Notes: generated by a model not told the origin, from the sequence alone. 64,000 nt of DNA from CAWCDJ01 sp963836015 (GCA_963836015.1 CAWIIF010000005.1:62001-126000), one strand, 5' to 3'. Shown: positions 32,524 to 43,019, counted from the stretch's first letter. Program-made: numbers and translations.

Positions 32524-35500
32524 ATGAGTGCCTATCCGCATGCTCGCAGCCCGGAGACGGCGGATCCGTCCCTGTCAACGCCCAAGCCGACGCCGGTACC
32601 ACAGCCCGCAAACAGTACCTCCGCACTATCCGGTGTCCGCGGGTTGCAGCGGCCGCTAACCGCTCGAATTGGAAAATACGAGGTCGAGGCGGAGGTCGAA
32701 GAAGGCTCCCGGGTGCAGATGTTCCGGGGGCTCGACCGGGATACCGGCCGGCCCGTCACGTTGACGATCCTCACGGACATCACCGATCAGGAATTGCAAG
32801 ACCGCTTTCGCCGCGAAGTGGCCACGGCCGCCAAGCTCCGCCATCCGGCTCTCATCGCAATATACGAATTGGGAGAGCACGTCGGCCTGCCGTTCGCGGC
32901 TATGCAGCATCTCGACGGCGAGGATTTGCGGCGGGTCATCCAATCGCAAAGGCCGTTTACGCTGCTCGAAAAGATGCTGATCATGTGGCAAGTGGCGGAG
33001 GGTGTGCAGGCCGCGCACCGCGGCGGCATCCCGCATCTCGGGATTCGCCCCGCGGGCATCGTCCTGGCCGCTGACGGCAGCGTGACGCTGCAGGATTTCG
33101 GCATCGTACGTCCGGAGCGGAACGACCGCGACGATTACGCGGCGCCGGAGGAGCTTTCGGGATCCACCACCGCCGATGCACTGTGCGACCTGTTTGCCTT
33201 CGGCATGCTGTATTACGAACTGCTGTCGGGGCGGCATCCGTTCCTGACCGGAGATTCGGAAGCGGCGGTCATCGACATTCTGCGTCATGACGCGGCGCCG
33301 TTGCGCCGGCTCGTCCCGGAGTGTCCGGAGGAGCTGGAGCGAATCGTGCTGCGCGCCATGGCGAAGCGGCGGGAGCTCCGGTATCAGAGCCTGGAGGACC
33401 TGCAGTTCGATGTCGAGCCGATACTGCGTGAGCTCAAGCGGGACCGCGCTGTGCCGCTCCTGGCGGACGCGCAGCGGTTGGTGCAGGAAGCCGGGGCGGA
33501 GGGTGAATCGCTGGACGAGGCGCAGCGCCTGCTGCGCGAGGTTCTGGAGCTCGATCCGGACAATCGGGGCGCCCAGCAGCTCCGCGCCGGCATCCGGCTG
33601 CAGTTGCAGCAGAGGACCCTGCGGTCGCGCGTGGAAGAATTGCTGCGGGAGGCGGGAGAGGCGGCGGATGCCCGTCATTACGGCCGTGCGGTCGAGTGCC
33701 TCACCTCGGTTCTTCAACTGGACGAGGGCAACGACGCGGTCCGGGAGCGGCTGGGCGCGATCCGGCTGCTGCGGGACAAGAGCGAGCAGGCGGCGCAACT
33801 GGTTGACGAAGCCCGCAAGCTGCTGGCCCAGCAGAGCCTGGTGGAAGCCTGGTACAAGGTGACCGAGGCGCTCGATCGGGACCCCGAAACACCGGGCGCA
33901 GCCGGACTGCTGCAGCTGATCGAAGACGTCCAGCGGCGCCAGGAGAGGGAAGCCAATGTCGAGCACGGGCTGGCCAAGGCAAAATCGCTGCTGCTGGTGG
34001 AGTCGTTCGACGAAGCGATTACGCTCCTTGAGGCTTTGTGGCAGGAGTGCCCCGATTCTCCCAAGGTCGAGCACTGGCTCGAGCACGTGCAGGCGCAGAA
34101 GGTGCAGGGAGAGCGGAGGAGCCGCCTTCAGGGCCAGCTGAGCCGCGCGGGGGCCCTGATGGCGGAACGCCGGTTCGGCGAGGCGGCCGGACTTCTGGAC
34201 AAATTGACCGCCGAGTTCCCGGACGACGAGCGGGTGAGAGACCTGAGAACCGAGGCCAGGGCGGCGGTTGTGAAAGCGGCGGCCGTCGCGATGGCGCTGG
34301 AGCGATGCGATGAATGCCGGGTGGAGGGAAAGCTCGACCAGGCGATCGAAGTCCTGGATGCGGCGCTGGCTGCGTACCCGGGCGAGCCGGAACTCGCCGA
34401 GATGCGGGCCGAAGTCGAGCGGCGCAAGCAGGCGATGCAGTCGGCCTCGGTGGTTCGGGCGGCGCTGCAGGAGGTTCGCTGGCTGCTCGACCAGGACCGC
34501 CCCGACCTCGCGGCCCAGTTCTTGAAGGAGAAGCTGGCGGAACTGCCGGATGACGCCACCTTGCTCTCGCGGCTTGCGGAGATCGAGAAGGGGTTGCCGC
34601 AGTGGGAGCAGCGCCGCTTCGTGCAGGAAGCCCTGAATCGCGCGGCCCTTCTGGAGCAGAAACAGCAGTGGCAAGTGGCCTTGACGGTGCTTGAGGAAGC
34701 CCTCGAAGCGCATCCCGGCTCAGCGGAACTGATGGATGCCGCGGAGCGCTTTCGGGATCGGCTTCAGGAGCAGGAAAGGCGGAAGAAGCTGACGCGCCGG
34801 CTGGAGACAATCCGGCTGAGGATCACGGCCCACGCTTGGCCGCAGGCGCTATCGCTGATTGAAGCGGCTCAGGCGGAGTTCCCCGATGAGCCCGAGCTGA
34901 AGCGCCTGCTGGAGGACGTGCGGGCCAATCTCAGGCGCTCCGAGTGTGAAGCGGTTATCGCCGAAGTGCGGCAGTGCCTGGCCTACGGGGAGCCGGAGCA
35001 GGCGGAACAGGTGCTGCAGCGGGCGCTCGAATCCCTGCCGGGGGAGCCCGCACTCGAAGTGCTGCGCCAGGAGCTGGAATCCGATAAGAAGTATCAGGAA
35101 GGGTGGCGCGCGGCGCAGGTCCTGTTCGGCAGGGGGCAGTTGAGGGAGGCCGAGGAAATCCTGGCGAAGATCGCGGCGCCGAATCGTCCGGAGGCCCAGG
35201 CGCTGCTCGAGACGGTCCGCGGTGCGCGCGCCGCTACCGAGGAGACGGATCTTCTTGGGCACGGCCGCGAGAAGGCGCTGAAGCTGATCCAGCAGCGCGA
35301 GTTCTCCGAGGCGGCCGAGGTGCTTCGCGATCTCCTGCTGCACTTTCCCGGCGATCCCATACTGGAAAGGGACCTGGCGTCGATCCAAAGTGAACTGGAT
35401 CCACCTGCCCTCGAGGCTGCAGCCCCGGAGCCGTCAGAGGAGGAGCTGCCCCCTGTGGCAGTTGTGCCGCCTCCGGTTGTGGCCCCGCCGGTACCCGTTG

Positions 35501-36300
35501 CGGCGGCGGCTGCGGCATGGCGGCCCACACCCGCAGTGGATCGCGTGTCCGCGCCGCAGAGCCGGCCCAGCGGCTCCAAACGCAATCGCCTGCTCTGGCT
35601 GACGGGGACGATTCTGCTCGTTCTCCTGGCCGGCGCTGTCTGGAAGCTCCGCCAGAGCCGGGCTGCCGTTCCGAGCCCGCCGGCCGCGCCCACCCCGGCG
35701 CAGAGCCTCGCGCCCATCCGGCCGCAGGTTTCCGCGCCGCCTCAGCAGCCACCCCCATCCGGGCCGCCGGCGAACGCAGGCGCGGGCCGCTCCAGAGCCA
35801 GGGCGCAGGTGGAACCGACACCCCGCGAGCCCGTACGGACTTTCGTCCCGCCAGCCGGAAAGTCCGCTCCTCGAAACCAGGCTCAGGTGTCATTGCCCCC
35901 GCCGCCCGGAAGCGAAGTGGGTGTTGCATTGCCGAAGGACGCGCCGCTCCTGCCCGCGTCGCTCGGTCAATCGATGAATGCGCCCGCGCCGGCACGGCCC
36001 CAGACGGCACCGCCGGTCGTATCGGGGGGCAGACTGGAGGAGGCGCAGCTCATCAGCCGGCAATTGCCTCAGATTCCTGAATTCGCGCGTACACGCGGCA
36101 TCGTCGGCACGGTGAAACTGGAAGCGGTGGTCGATCAGACAGGCACAGTGGCCAGCGTAAAAATCGTCAGCGGGAATCCGGTACTGGCGGTCGCCGCGAA
36201 GAACGCCGTGCTGAAATGGAAGTATCGACCCGCCCGGTTGAACGGACAGCCCGTCGATACCACGATCGCGATCCAGGTAGCCTTCCAACCGACGAGATAG
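32524..36300 (+). CDS. Pseudokinase - TPR-like repeat - transmembrane - TonB C-terminal domain protein
   Basis: A 1258-residue multidomain protein. Residues about 48-300 have the Ser/Thr kinase fold (RFRREVATAAKLRHPALIAIYE, then DLFAFGMLYYELLSGRHPF), but the ATP-binding Lys is T81 (VTLTIL) and the catalytic Asp of HRD is G173 (HLGIRPAG); DFG (191-193) remains. Residues about 310-960 are repeated TPR-like helical pairs. A membrane helix (about 1022-1044, LLWLTGTILLVLLAGAVW) precedes a long Pro-rich spacer and a TonB C-terminal domain (about 1170-1258, GTVKLEAVVDQTGTVASVKI). The layout suggests a cytosolic binding module linked to the outer membrane through the periplasm. No ribosome site is clear. 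The partner receptor is not in the window. Confidence 0.82.
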   Translation: MSAYPHARSPETADPSLSTPKPTPVPQPANSTSALSGVRGLQRPLTARIGKYEVEAEVEEGSRVQMFRGLDRDTGRPVTLTILTDITDQELQDRFRREVATAAKLRHPALIAIYELGEHVGLPFAAMQHLDGEDLRRVIQSQRPFTLLEKMLIMWQVAEGVQAAHRGGIPHLGIRPAGIVLAADGSVTLQDFGIVRPERNDRDDYAAPEELSGSTTADALCDLFAFGMLYYELLSGRHPFLTGDSEAAVIDILRHDAAPLRRLVPECPEELERIVLRAMAKRRELRYQSLEDLQFDVEPILRELKRDRAVPLLADAQRLVQEAGAEGESLDEAQRLLREVLELDPDNRGAQQLRAGIRLQLQQRTLRSRVEELLREAGEAADARHYGRAVECLTSVLQLDEGNDAVRERLGAIRLLRDKSEQAAQLVDEARKLLAQQSLVEAWYKVTEALDRDPETPGAAGLLQLIEDVQRRQEREANVEHGLAKAKSLLLVESFDEAITLLEALWQECPDSPKVEHWLEHVQAQKVQGERRSRLQGQLSRAGALMAERRFGEAAGLLDKLTAEFPDDERVRDLRTEARAAVVKAAAVAMALERCDECRVEGKLDQAIEVLDAALAAYPGEPELAEMRAEVERRKQAMQSASVVRAALQEVRWLLDQDRPDLAAQFLKEKLAELPDDATLLSRLAEIEKGLPQWEQRRFVQEALNRAALLEQKQQWQVALTVLEEALEAHPGSAELMDAAERFRDRLQEQERRKKLTRRLETIRLRITAHAWPQALSLIEAAQAEFPDEPELKRLLEDVRANLRRSECEAVIAEVRQCLAYGEPEQAEQVLQRALESLPGEPALEVLRQELESDKKYQEGWRAAQVLFGRGQLREAEEILAKIAAPNRPEAQALLETVRGARAATEETDLLGHGREKALKLIQQREFSEAAEVLRDLLLHFPGDPILERDLASIQSELDPPALEAAAPEPSEEELPPVAVVPPPVVAPPVPVAAAAAAWRPTPAVDRVSAPQSRPSGSKRNRLLWLTGTILLVLLAGAVWKLRQSRAAVPSPPAAPTPAQSLAPIRPQVSAPPQQPPPSGPPANAGAGRSRARAQVEPTPREPVRTFVPPAGKSAPRNQAQVSLPPPPGSEVGVALPKDAPLLPASLGQSMNAPAPARPQTAPPVVSGGRLEEAQLISRQLPQIPEFARTRGIVGTVKLEAVVDQTGTVASVKIVSGNPVLAVAAKNAVLKWKYRPARLNGQPVDTTIAIQVAFQPTR

Positions 36301-36445
36301 GGCACCCCTATCCGCCTCCCGACCTCACACCCACTCGGATTCGCGCCATGGCCTGAATTCCGCTTCGGTGAGTCTTTTCAGATCGGCGAGAAGTTCGGGA
36401 CCGGCGCCTTCGGATGCCCTCGATTCCGGTTACCCTGGGGATATC

Positions 36446-37848
36446 GTGCAAACCAGACGCGCTTTCCTCAGCGCTGCCGCCGCCGCAGCGGCAACGTCCG
36501 CCGGCTTCCGGCGCAAGGCCAGTTCGTATCCCGCCGTCCCCGCCCGGAGGACCGGAAATTCGCCAGCGAGGCGGTCGAAGCCAAAATCGCGGAGGTGCGG
36601 AAGAGCATCGCCGATCCCGAGATTGCCTGGCTGTTCGGCAACTGCTTCCCCAACACGCTCGACACCACCGTTCGGACCGGAACGATCGAAGGAAGACCGG
36701 ACACATTCGTCATTACGGGCGATATCGAGGCCATGTGGCTGCGCGATTCCAGCGCGCAGGTCTGGCCCTACCTGCCGCTCGCCAAATCGGACCCCCGGCT
36801 CAAGACCCTGCTGGCGGGAGTCATCCACCGGCAGGCGCGCTCGGTCCTCATCGACCCCTACGCCAACGCGTTCAATTTCGGCCCGACCGGCAGCCCCTGG
36901 GCCAAAGACCACACCGCCATGAAGCCCGAGTTGCACGAGCGCAAGTGGGAGATCGACTCCCTGTGCTACCCCGTACGCCTGGCATACGGCTATTGGAAAG
37001 CGACCGGCGACGGCTCGTGTTTCGACCCCCAGTGGCGGAGCGCGGCCGCGCTCATCGTGAAGACTTTCCGCGAACAGCAGCGCCTGACGGGCCGCGGGCC
37101 CTACTCGTTCCAGCGGGTCACCGCCAACCCGACGGATTCCCTGCCGCAAGGCGGCTACGGCAACCCCACGCGCCCGTGCGGCCTGATTCACTCGGGCTTT
37201 CGCCCGTCCGACGACGCCTGCATTTTCCCGTTCCTGATTCCGTCGAATCTCTTCGCCGCGCAATCGCTCGATCAACTGGCCGAGGTCGCCGCGGCCGAGT
37301 GGTCCGATAGCGGGTTCGCGAACGAGTGCCGCGGACTGGCGGGGGAAGTGCGCGCGGCGCTCGGTACGCACGGCACGGCGCAGCACGCGCGCCACGGCGA
37401 GGTCTGGGCCTACGAGGCGGACGGCTTCGGCAACCACCTGTTCATGGACGACGCCAACGTGCCGAGCCTCATCGCGCTCCCTTACCTGGGCTGTTGCGCG
37501 CCGGACGACCGCCTCTACCGGAACACCCGCGCGTTCGTATTGAGCGACGACAATCCCTACTTCTACCGCGGGTCGGCCGCCGAAGGACTGGGCGGGCCGC
37601 ATTCGGGGCTGGGGATGATCTGGCCGCTGGGCATCATTCTGCGGGCGCTGACCAGCCAGGACGAGGAGGAGATGCGGCAGTGCCTCGCGATGCTCAAACG
37701 TACGCATGCGGGAACGGGCTTCATGCACGAATCGTTCGCCAAGGACGACGCCGCGCGCTTCACACGCAAGTGGTTCGCGTGGGCCAATACGATCTTCGGC
37801 GAGCTGATTTTGAAGCTTTACGATTCGCACCGGGCGGTGCTGGGTTGA
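36446..37848 (+). CDS. GH125 exo-alpha-1,6-mannosidase, Tat-exported (frameshift near the 5' end)
   Basis: GTG 36446 begins a twin-arginine signal (MQTRRAFLSAAAAAAATSAG). Around 36530-36541, in a run of C and G, the frame changes and the mature enzyme continues as PEDRKFASEAVEAKIAEVRK. The catalytic domain has GDIEAMWLRDSSAQVWPYL, NAFNFGPTGSPWAKDHT, KWEIDSLCYPVRLAY, HSGFRPSDDACIFPF and the C-terminal RKWFAWANTIFGELI, which are diagnostic for GH125, metal-independent mannosidases. Corrected length is about 467 residues, normal for the family plus a signal. Likely removes alpha-1,6-mannose from glycans in the envelope or outside it. Confidence 0.85.
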
Positions 37849-37869
37849 GCTGTCGGGCTGGCGGGCGGC

Positions 37870-38088
37870 TCAGTTCGGCTGGCTGTCCGGCCTCAGTCGC
37901 GCGGTCGCGCGCCGCACGGCGATCACGAACTGTTCGGTGAACTGCAGGCGGTCGCTGCAGCGCGGGCAGCTGATGAAGTGATTTTCGAAGGCCGCTGCTT
38001 CTTCCCGAGGCAGCGACGCCGTGAGGTACCGTTCGGAAATCAACTCCGGATCGGCGGGACAGCGATCGGCTTCCAGGCTCCGGTGCAT
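37870..38088 (-). CDS. Small zinc-finger protein resembling anti-sigma factor N-termini
   Basis: A 72-residue protein containing RYLTASLPREEAAAFENHFI followed by SCPRC, which makes the HxxxCxxC zinc-binding motif of ZAS-type anti-sigma domains. It lacks a membrane helix and any output domain, so it is either a soluble anti-sigma-like factor or a remnant; no sigma gene is adjacent. ATG 38088 is preceded by GAGGAGAAGGTG; the frame is open for 18 more codons upstream. Confidence 0.6.
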   Translation of the reverse strand: MHRSLEADRCPADPELISERYLTASLPREEAAAFENHFISCPRCSDRLQFTEQFVIAVRRATARLRPDSQPN

Positions 38089-38321
38089 TTCGATCACCTT
38101 CTCCTCACCGTGTCCGGCCGGAACAGAAGCCGGGGCTGACACGGAAGCCCCGGCAAGGAGAAGAAACTGACACTGATCCAGCCCCGACTTCCGGCGCCCC
38201 GCACCGGGGATTCAACCCAGATGGTTGATACCTTCGGGACTGTTTTCCAATATTGCCAGCATGGCAGGCGAATTCCTAGGGCTAATGGTACCGGTCGGGT
38301 AACATTACTATCGGCGCCGCG

Positions 38322-39206
38322 CTAGCGGGTGTCCTCGAACCCCAGCCTCCAGCCGAGCTTTTCGGGATCGAACCAGGAGATGTCCACTCCGAACCACCGG
38401 GTTTTGGACGCGGCGTGGTACCTTCCCGGCCGGGAGGCCCCCAGTACGAAGGCGCAGGGGCCTTCGCCATACTGCCGGATCCGTTCTTTCAACCAGGAAT
38501 CCGAGTTCAGCGGCGCGGCCAGGATCAAGGGGGCCCCGCCCAGCAGCGCCAGTTGGGCGCCGAAGCTCTTATCCACCTGCTTGATGGCCGGCGGCAGGGC
38601 ATAAGCCTTGCGGTAGCGGTCGATGGCCGCGTCGAGATCCGCGACGGCAATCACTACCCGGGTAATGCCGCGGAAGTCGCGCGTCACGGGCTTGCCATCC
38701 GGAAAGGCACGCTGGGTGCGAGGCGTCAGGTCGTGGATGAGGAAGGGAAAGCCCACCCCACGCGTTCCCGGGCCGACACTCGAGGTCTCCCATTCCAGGC
38801 GGGCGCCGTCGGGGCGGTCGCGGCCGCCGCGTTCCGGGGCGGAGACCTCGATGCCGGCCGCCCGAAGCCGCTGGACCTCGGCCGCGATATCGGCCTCCCG
38901 CACGGCCCAGGCGCAGGGGGTGCCGCCGGATTTCAGATAGCGGGCCCATTCGTTGCGGTCCACCAGCTTCGGATCGGCCCCGGGCTGTTGGGCCATCAGC
39001 TCCAGATAGGAACCGTCCGGGAAACTGACCAGCGCCATCTCGGTGGTCCGATTGTTGTGAGCGCCGCCGTAGACGCTGCGGATGCCGGCCGCTTCCAGGT
39101 TCGCCTGCATCTTTTTCAGATCGGTGCCGGCCACCGTGGCGTGGTCGATCTTCAGGTCGGCTGCCGGAAGCAGGAGCGGCAGGAGCGCCGCCAGCAGAAG
39201 TCTCAT
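38322..39206 (-). CDS. Exported VOC-superfamily (glyoxalase-like) protein
   Basis: A 294-residue protein with a short signal peptide (MRLLLAALLPLLLPAA) and then a glyoxalase-like fold: LKIDHATVAGTDLKKMQANLE, GSYLELMAQ and a second half starting RGITRVVIAVADLDAAIDRY. The paired beta-alpha-beta modules fit a single-chain VOC protein, yet the metal ligands are not obvious beyond the first His. Function unknown. ATG 39206 is seven bases from the msrQ stop on the same strand, so it may be the last gene of an msrP-msrQ transcript. Confidence 0.72.
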   Translation of the reverse strand: MRLLLAALLPLLLPAADLKIDHATVAGTDLKKMQANLEAAGIRSVYGGAHNNRTTEMALVSFPDGSYLELMAQQPGADPKLVDRNEWARYLKSGGTPCAWAVREADIAAEVQRLRAAGIEVSAPERGGRDRPDGARLEWETSSVGPGTRGVGFPFLIHDLTPRTQRAFPDGKPVTRDFRGITRVVIAVADLDAAIDRYRKAYALPPAIKQVDKSFGAQLALLGGAPLILAAPLNSDSWLKERIRQYGEGPCAFVLGASRPGRYHAASKTRWFGVDISWFDPEKLGWRLGFEDTR

Positions 39207-39213
39207 GAGTCGA

Positions 39214-39846
39214 TTATGACTCGGAGACCAGGGCGGCCGGGCGCTTCCGGGCGGCGGGCGCCTGGCGCTTGACAGCCCACGCGCCGATCCGGAACAGCAG
39301 CAGGACGCCCACCAGCGTGCCGTAGAGCAGCGGCAGGCGGACATCCGACTTCACCAGCCAGTAGTAATGGACCACGCCCGCGATCCCGCTCAGGTAGACC
39401 AGCCGGTGCAGCATCTGCCAGCGTTTGCCGCCGAGCCGCCGGATCCAGCCCTTGGTTGAGGTCAGCGCCAGCGGCACCATGCACAGGAAGGCGGCGAAAC
39501 CGGCCGTAATGAACGGGCGCTTTCCGATATCCTTCACGATCTCGTGCATGTCGAAGAACTTGTCCAGCCACAAATAGGTCATGAAGTGCAGGCAGCCGTA
39601 GAAAAACGCAAACAGGCCGATCATCCGGCGGAAGCGGATGAGATCCGGCAGGCCCAGCAGTTTCCGCAGGGGCGTCACCGCCAGGGTGATGACGATCATG
39701 CGGATGGTCCAGTCGCCCGTGAAGTGGGTGATCAGCTCGATCGGGTTGGCGGTGAGATCGTCGTTCCAGGCGCGCCAGCCCAGCCAGAAAATGGGCGCCA
39801 GGCACAACACGAACACCAGGATTTTCGTCCAGCGATTTCTCAACAT
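39214..39846 (-). CDS. msrQ: MsrQ, heme-binding membrane subunit of periplasmic methionine sulfoxide reductase
   Basis: A 210-residue protein with about six membrane helices and conserved His residues in helices (FYGCLHFMTYL, MLHRLVYLSGI, VVHYYW), typical of the ferric-reductase-like MsrQ (YedZ) family. It passes electrons from the quinone pool or from flavin reductase to MsrP. ATG 39846 follows the msrP stop by two bases. Confidence 0.92.
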   Translation of the reverse strand: MLRNRWTKILVFVLCLAPIFWLGWRAWNDDLTANPIELITHFTGDWTIRMIVITLAVTPLRKLLGLPDLIRFRRMIGLFAFFYGCLHFMTYLWLDKFFDMHEIVKDIGKRPFITAGFAAFLCMVPLALTSTKGWIRRLGGKRWQMLHRLVYLSGIAGVVHYYWLVKSDVRLPLLYGTLVGVLLLFRIGAWAVKRQAPAARKRPAALVSES

Positions 39847-39848
39847 GG

Positions 39849-40799
39849 TCAGTAGTTCTTCTTCAAATCCATTCCGTTATAGAGGCTGGCTACCTGGTCT
39901 CCATAGCCGTTGAACATCAGGGTGGGGCGCTTGCGGAACTCGCCCAGGCGCCGCTCGGTGGCCTGGCTCCAGCGCGGGTGGTCCACGTTCGGATTCACGT
40001 TGGAGTAGAACCCGTACTCACGCGCATTCGACATGTTCCAGGTGGTGGGCGGCATGCCGCCGGTCAGCTTGATCTTGACGATAGACTTGATGCTCTTGAA
40101 ACCGTACTTCCACGGCACCACCAGCCGGACCGGCGCGCCGTCCTGCCCCGGTAGGGTTTCGCCGTACATGCCCACACACAGCAGCGCCAGCGGGTGCATG
40201 GCTTCATCCAGCCGGAGGCCCTCGACGTAAGGGAATTCGATGCCGGCGATCTCGGGCTTGGCCAGGGGCATGTAGCGAAGGTCCCAATAGCTCTGGAACG
40301 CTACGAATTTGGCCTTCGGCGTCGGCTCGACCTGTTTGAGCAGGGCGCTCAGCGAGTACCCCACCCAGGGCACCACGATCGACCAGGCCTCCACGCAGCG
40401 GTGCCGGTAGATGCGCTCCTCGAGGGGCGCCAGCTTCATGATGTCGTCCAGGCTGAATTTGCGCGGCTTGGCGACATCGCCTTCCACGGAAACTACCCAT
40501 TGGGAAGGCTGGAAGTTCCGGGCGTTCTCGGCGGGCTGCTCCTTGCTGGTGCCGAATTCGTAGAAGTTGTTGTAGTGGGTGACGTCGTTGTAGCTGTTGG
40601 GTTTCTCGCTCGTGCTGAACTGGCTCTTGCCGACGTTGGGAAGCTTGGTGCCCGCCAGCGCGCTTCGCGAGGGCGAAAGAAACTCGCAGCCTGCTAGAAA
40701 CGCCGCCGGGACCCCGGTCAGAAACCGGCGGCGATTGAGGTATAGAGACTTAGGCGTGATTTCCGAGTGGCGGATATCGGACGGTTTCTTGATCAGCAT
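39849..40799 (-). CDS. msrP: MsrP, molybdopterin-dependent periplasmic methionine sulfoxide reductase
   Basis: A 316-residue molybdoenzyme (YedY). It has a Tat signal (RRRFLTGVPAAFLAGC, arginines 23-25), the molybdenum-ligating C135 in YRHRCVEAWSIVVPW, and the LRLDEAMHPLALLCVGMYGE and GQDGAPVRLVVPWKYGFKS blocks of the sulfite-oxidase fold. It repairs oxidised methionines in envelope proteins. The start is ATG 40799, after the TTG three codons upstream was set aside. First gene of msrP-msrQ; its promoter lies in the gap towards tRNA-Tyr. Confidence 0.94.
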   Translation of the reverse strand: MLIKKPSDIRHSEITPKSLYLNRRRFLTGVPAAFLAGCEFLSPSRSALAGTKLPNVGKSQFSTSEKPNSYNDVTHYNNFYEFGTSKEQPAENARNFQPSQWVVSVEGDVAKPRKFSLDDIMKLAPLEERIYRHRCVEAWSIVVPWVGYSLSALLKQVEPTPKAKFVAFQSYWDLRYMPLAKPEIAGIEFPYVEGLRLDEAMHPLALLCVGMYGETLPGQDGAPVRLVVPWKYGFKSIKSIVKIKLTGGMPPTTWNMSNAREYGFYSNVNPNVDHPRWSQATERRLGEFRKRPTLMFNGYGDQVASLYNGMDLKKNY

Positions 40800-40922
40800 G
40801 GTTTCCAATTCTATATCCTTCGACGAATCGGGTTTATTCCAGGATGCGGAAATTCACATCGGCGCCCCCAACTGCGATCCGTACGGAAGCGGGCAGGTTT
40901 GGGGGGATCGCTCCAAGTGCAG

Positions 40923-40952
40923 TTGCAGAATCGTCCTTATTCTTTGTATGCT
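40923..40952 (+). promoter_or_regulatory. Probable promoter of the tRNA-tuf operon
   Basis: TTGCAG (40923-40928) and TATGCT (40947-40952) with an 18-base spacer end 56 bases before tRNA-Tyr. The position fits the start of the translation operon. Confidence 0.45.
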
Positions 40953-41008
40953 AGTAGTTTCCCCGTATCCGACTCGCTTTGGTGGGTCGTTGTGCGGGTG
41001 AATGGGCT

Positions 41009-41097
41009 GGACGGGTGGCCGAGCGGCTAATGGCAACAGACTGTAAATCTGTCGCTCCTTGCGAGCTACGGAGGTTCGAATCCTCCCCCGTCCACCA
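41009..41097 (+). tRNA. tRNA-Tyr (GUA)
   Basis: Acceptor arms GGACGGG (41009-41015) and CCCGTCC (41087-41093) pair fully; CCA is encoded. The anticodon loop 41041-41047 holds GTA at 41043-41045 between ACAGA and TCTGT. A long variable arm (CTCCTTGCGAG) marks it as class II, as expected of bacterial tRNA-Tyr. Confidence 0.96.
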
Positions 41098-41126
41098 GTA
41101 GTTTTCGTACACTGTAAGCGAGGCAG

Positions 41127-41202
<76 letters not shown>

Positions 41203-41247
41203 GTTTTTCTCCCTGTTCACAATCCTGACAGGCAAAAAGGTTCGGGC

Positions 41248-42434
<1,187 letters not shown>

Positions 42435-42435
<1 letters not shown>

Positions 42436-42464
42436 GGTAGGCCTCCGGCCTGCCCGGGTTTTTT
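42435..42464 (+). terminator. Intrinsic terminator between tuf and rpmG (also a palindromic repeat copy)
   Basis: A 9-bp stem (42435-42443 with 42447-42455, one G-T wobble) is followed after three bases by TTTTTT (42459-42464). The same hairpin, with a compensating base change, recurs at 51907-51928, so it may be an interspersed repeat that serves as terminator here. Readthrough to rpmG is possible. Confidence 0.65.
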
Positions 42465-42478
42465 AGGAGTTTGAATCT

Positions 42479-42631
42479 ATGCCTCGCGATATCATTACGT
42501 TCCAGTGCACGGAGTGCAAAAACCGGAACTATTCTTCGACGAAGAATAAGAAAACGACGACCGAGCGCCTGGAGATGAAGAAGTTCTGCCGGCACTGCCG
42601 GAAGCACCAGGCACACAAGGAAATCAAGTAG
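42479..42631 (+). CDS. rpmG: 50S ribosomal protein L33
   Basis: A 50-residue basic protein: MPRDIITFQCTECKNRNY, then KNKKTTTERLEMKKFC and RHCRKHQAHKEIK. Two CxxC pairs (C10/C13 and C37/C40) make the zinc-binding form of L33. AGGAG precedes the ATG at good spacing. Placement between tuf and tRNA-Trp/secE is the standard bacterial order. Confidence 0.97.
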   Translation: MPRDIITFQCTECKNRNYSSTKNKKTTTERLEMKKFCRHCRKHQAHKEIK

Positions 42632-42641
42632 AATAGGTATG

Positions 42642-42661
42642 CCCCCCGAATAGTTGGGGGG
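42642..42661 (+). other. C6/G6 hairpin between rpmG and tRNA-Trp
   Basis: CCCCCC (42642-42647) pairs with GGGGGG (42656-42661) across an 8-base loop. No T-run follows, so it is more likely an RNA-processing or stability element 5' of tRNA-Trp than a terminator. Confidence 0.4.
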
Positions 42662-42669
42662 TGTGACCC

Positions 42670-42744
42670 AGGGGCGTAGGTTTAACGGCAGACCAGCGGT
42701 CTCCAAAACCGCGAGTGGGGGTTCGAATCCCTCCGCCCCTGCCA
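42670..42744 (+). tRNA. tRNA-Trp (CCA)
   Basis: Acceptor AGGGGCG (42670-42676) pairs with CGCCCCT (42734-42740); the CCA end is encoded (42742-42744). The anticodon loop CTCCAAA between GCGGT and ACCGC gives CCA. It lies between rpmG and secE, the usual position. Confidence 0.96.
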
Positions 42745-42793
42745 AACCACCCCGCTTACAGTTGGGAACAGCAAGGGCGTCGAGGAACGATTT

Positions 42794-43012
42794 ATGGCCG
42801 ATGTAGCAAAATGGGTTCAGGGTACAAGGGATTACATCAACGAGCTGAAGCTCGAGATGCGCCGCGTCTCCTGGCCGAACCGTAAGCAGGTCGAAAACAC
42901 CACGGCGGTGGTGATCTTCTCCGTGTTCTGTTTCGCGGGATACTTCTTTATCGTGGATTCCATCCTGTCGAAGGGAGTCGCGGGGGTCCTGAATTTCTTT
43001 ACCAATAAGTAG
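42794..43012 (+). CDS. secE: Preprotein translocase subunit SecE
   Basis: A 72-residue single-span SecE. The conserved amphipathic helix ELKLEMRRVSWPNRKQVENT precedes the membrane helix VVIFSVFCFAGYFFIVDSIL. It stabilises SecY in the translocon. It is seven bases before nusG, the normal operon. Confidence 0.96.
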   Translation: MADVAKWVQGTRDYINELKLEMRRVSWPNRKQVENTTAVVIFSVFCFAGYFFIVDSILSKGVAGVLNFFTNK

Positions 43013-43019
43013 GCGCATT

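Noticed and set aside
36446..37848. Programmed frameshift in GH125
   Set aside because: No slippery heptamer or pseudoknot-like element is evident near 36530; a run of C and G makes a sequence error simpler.
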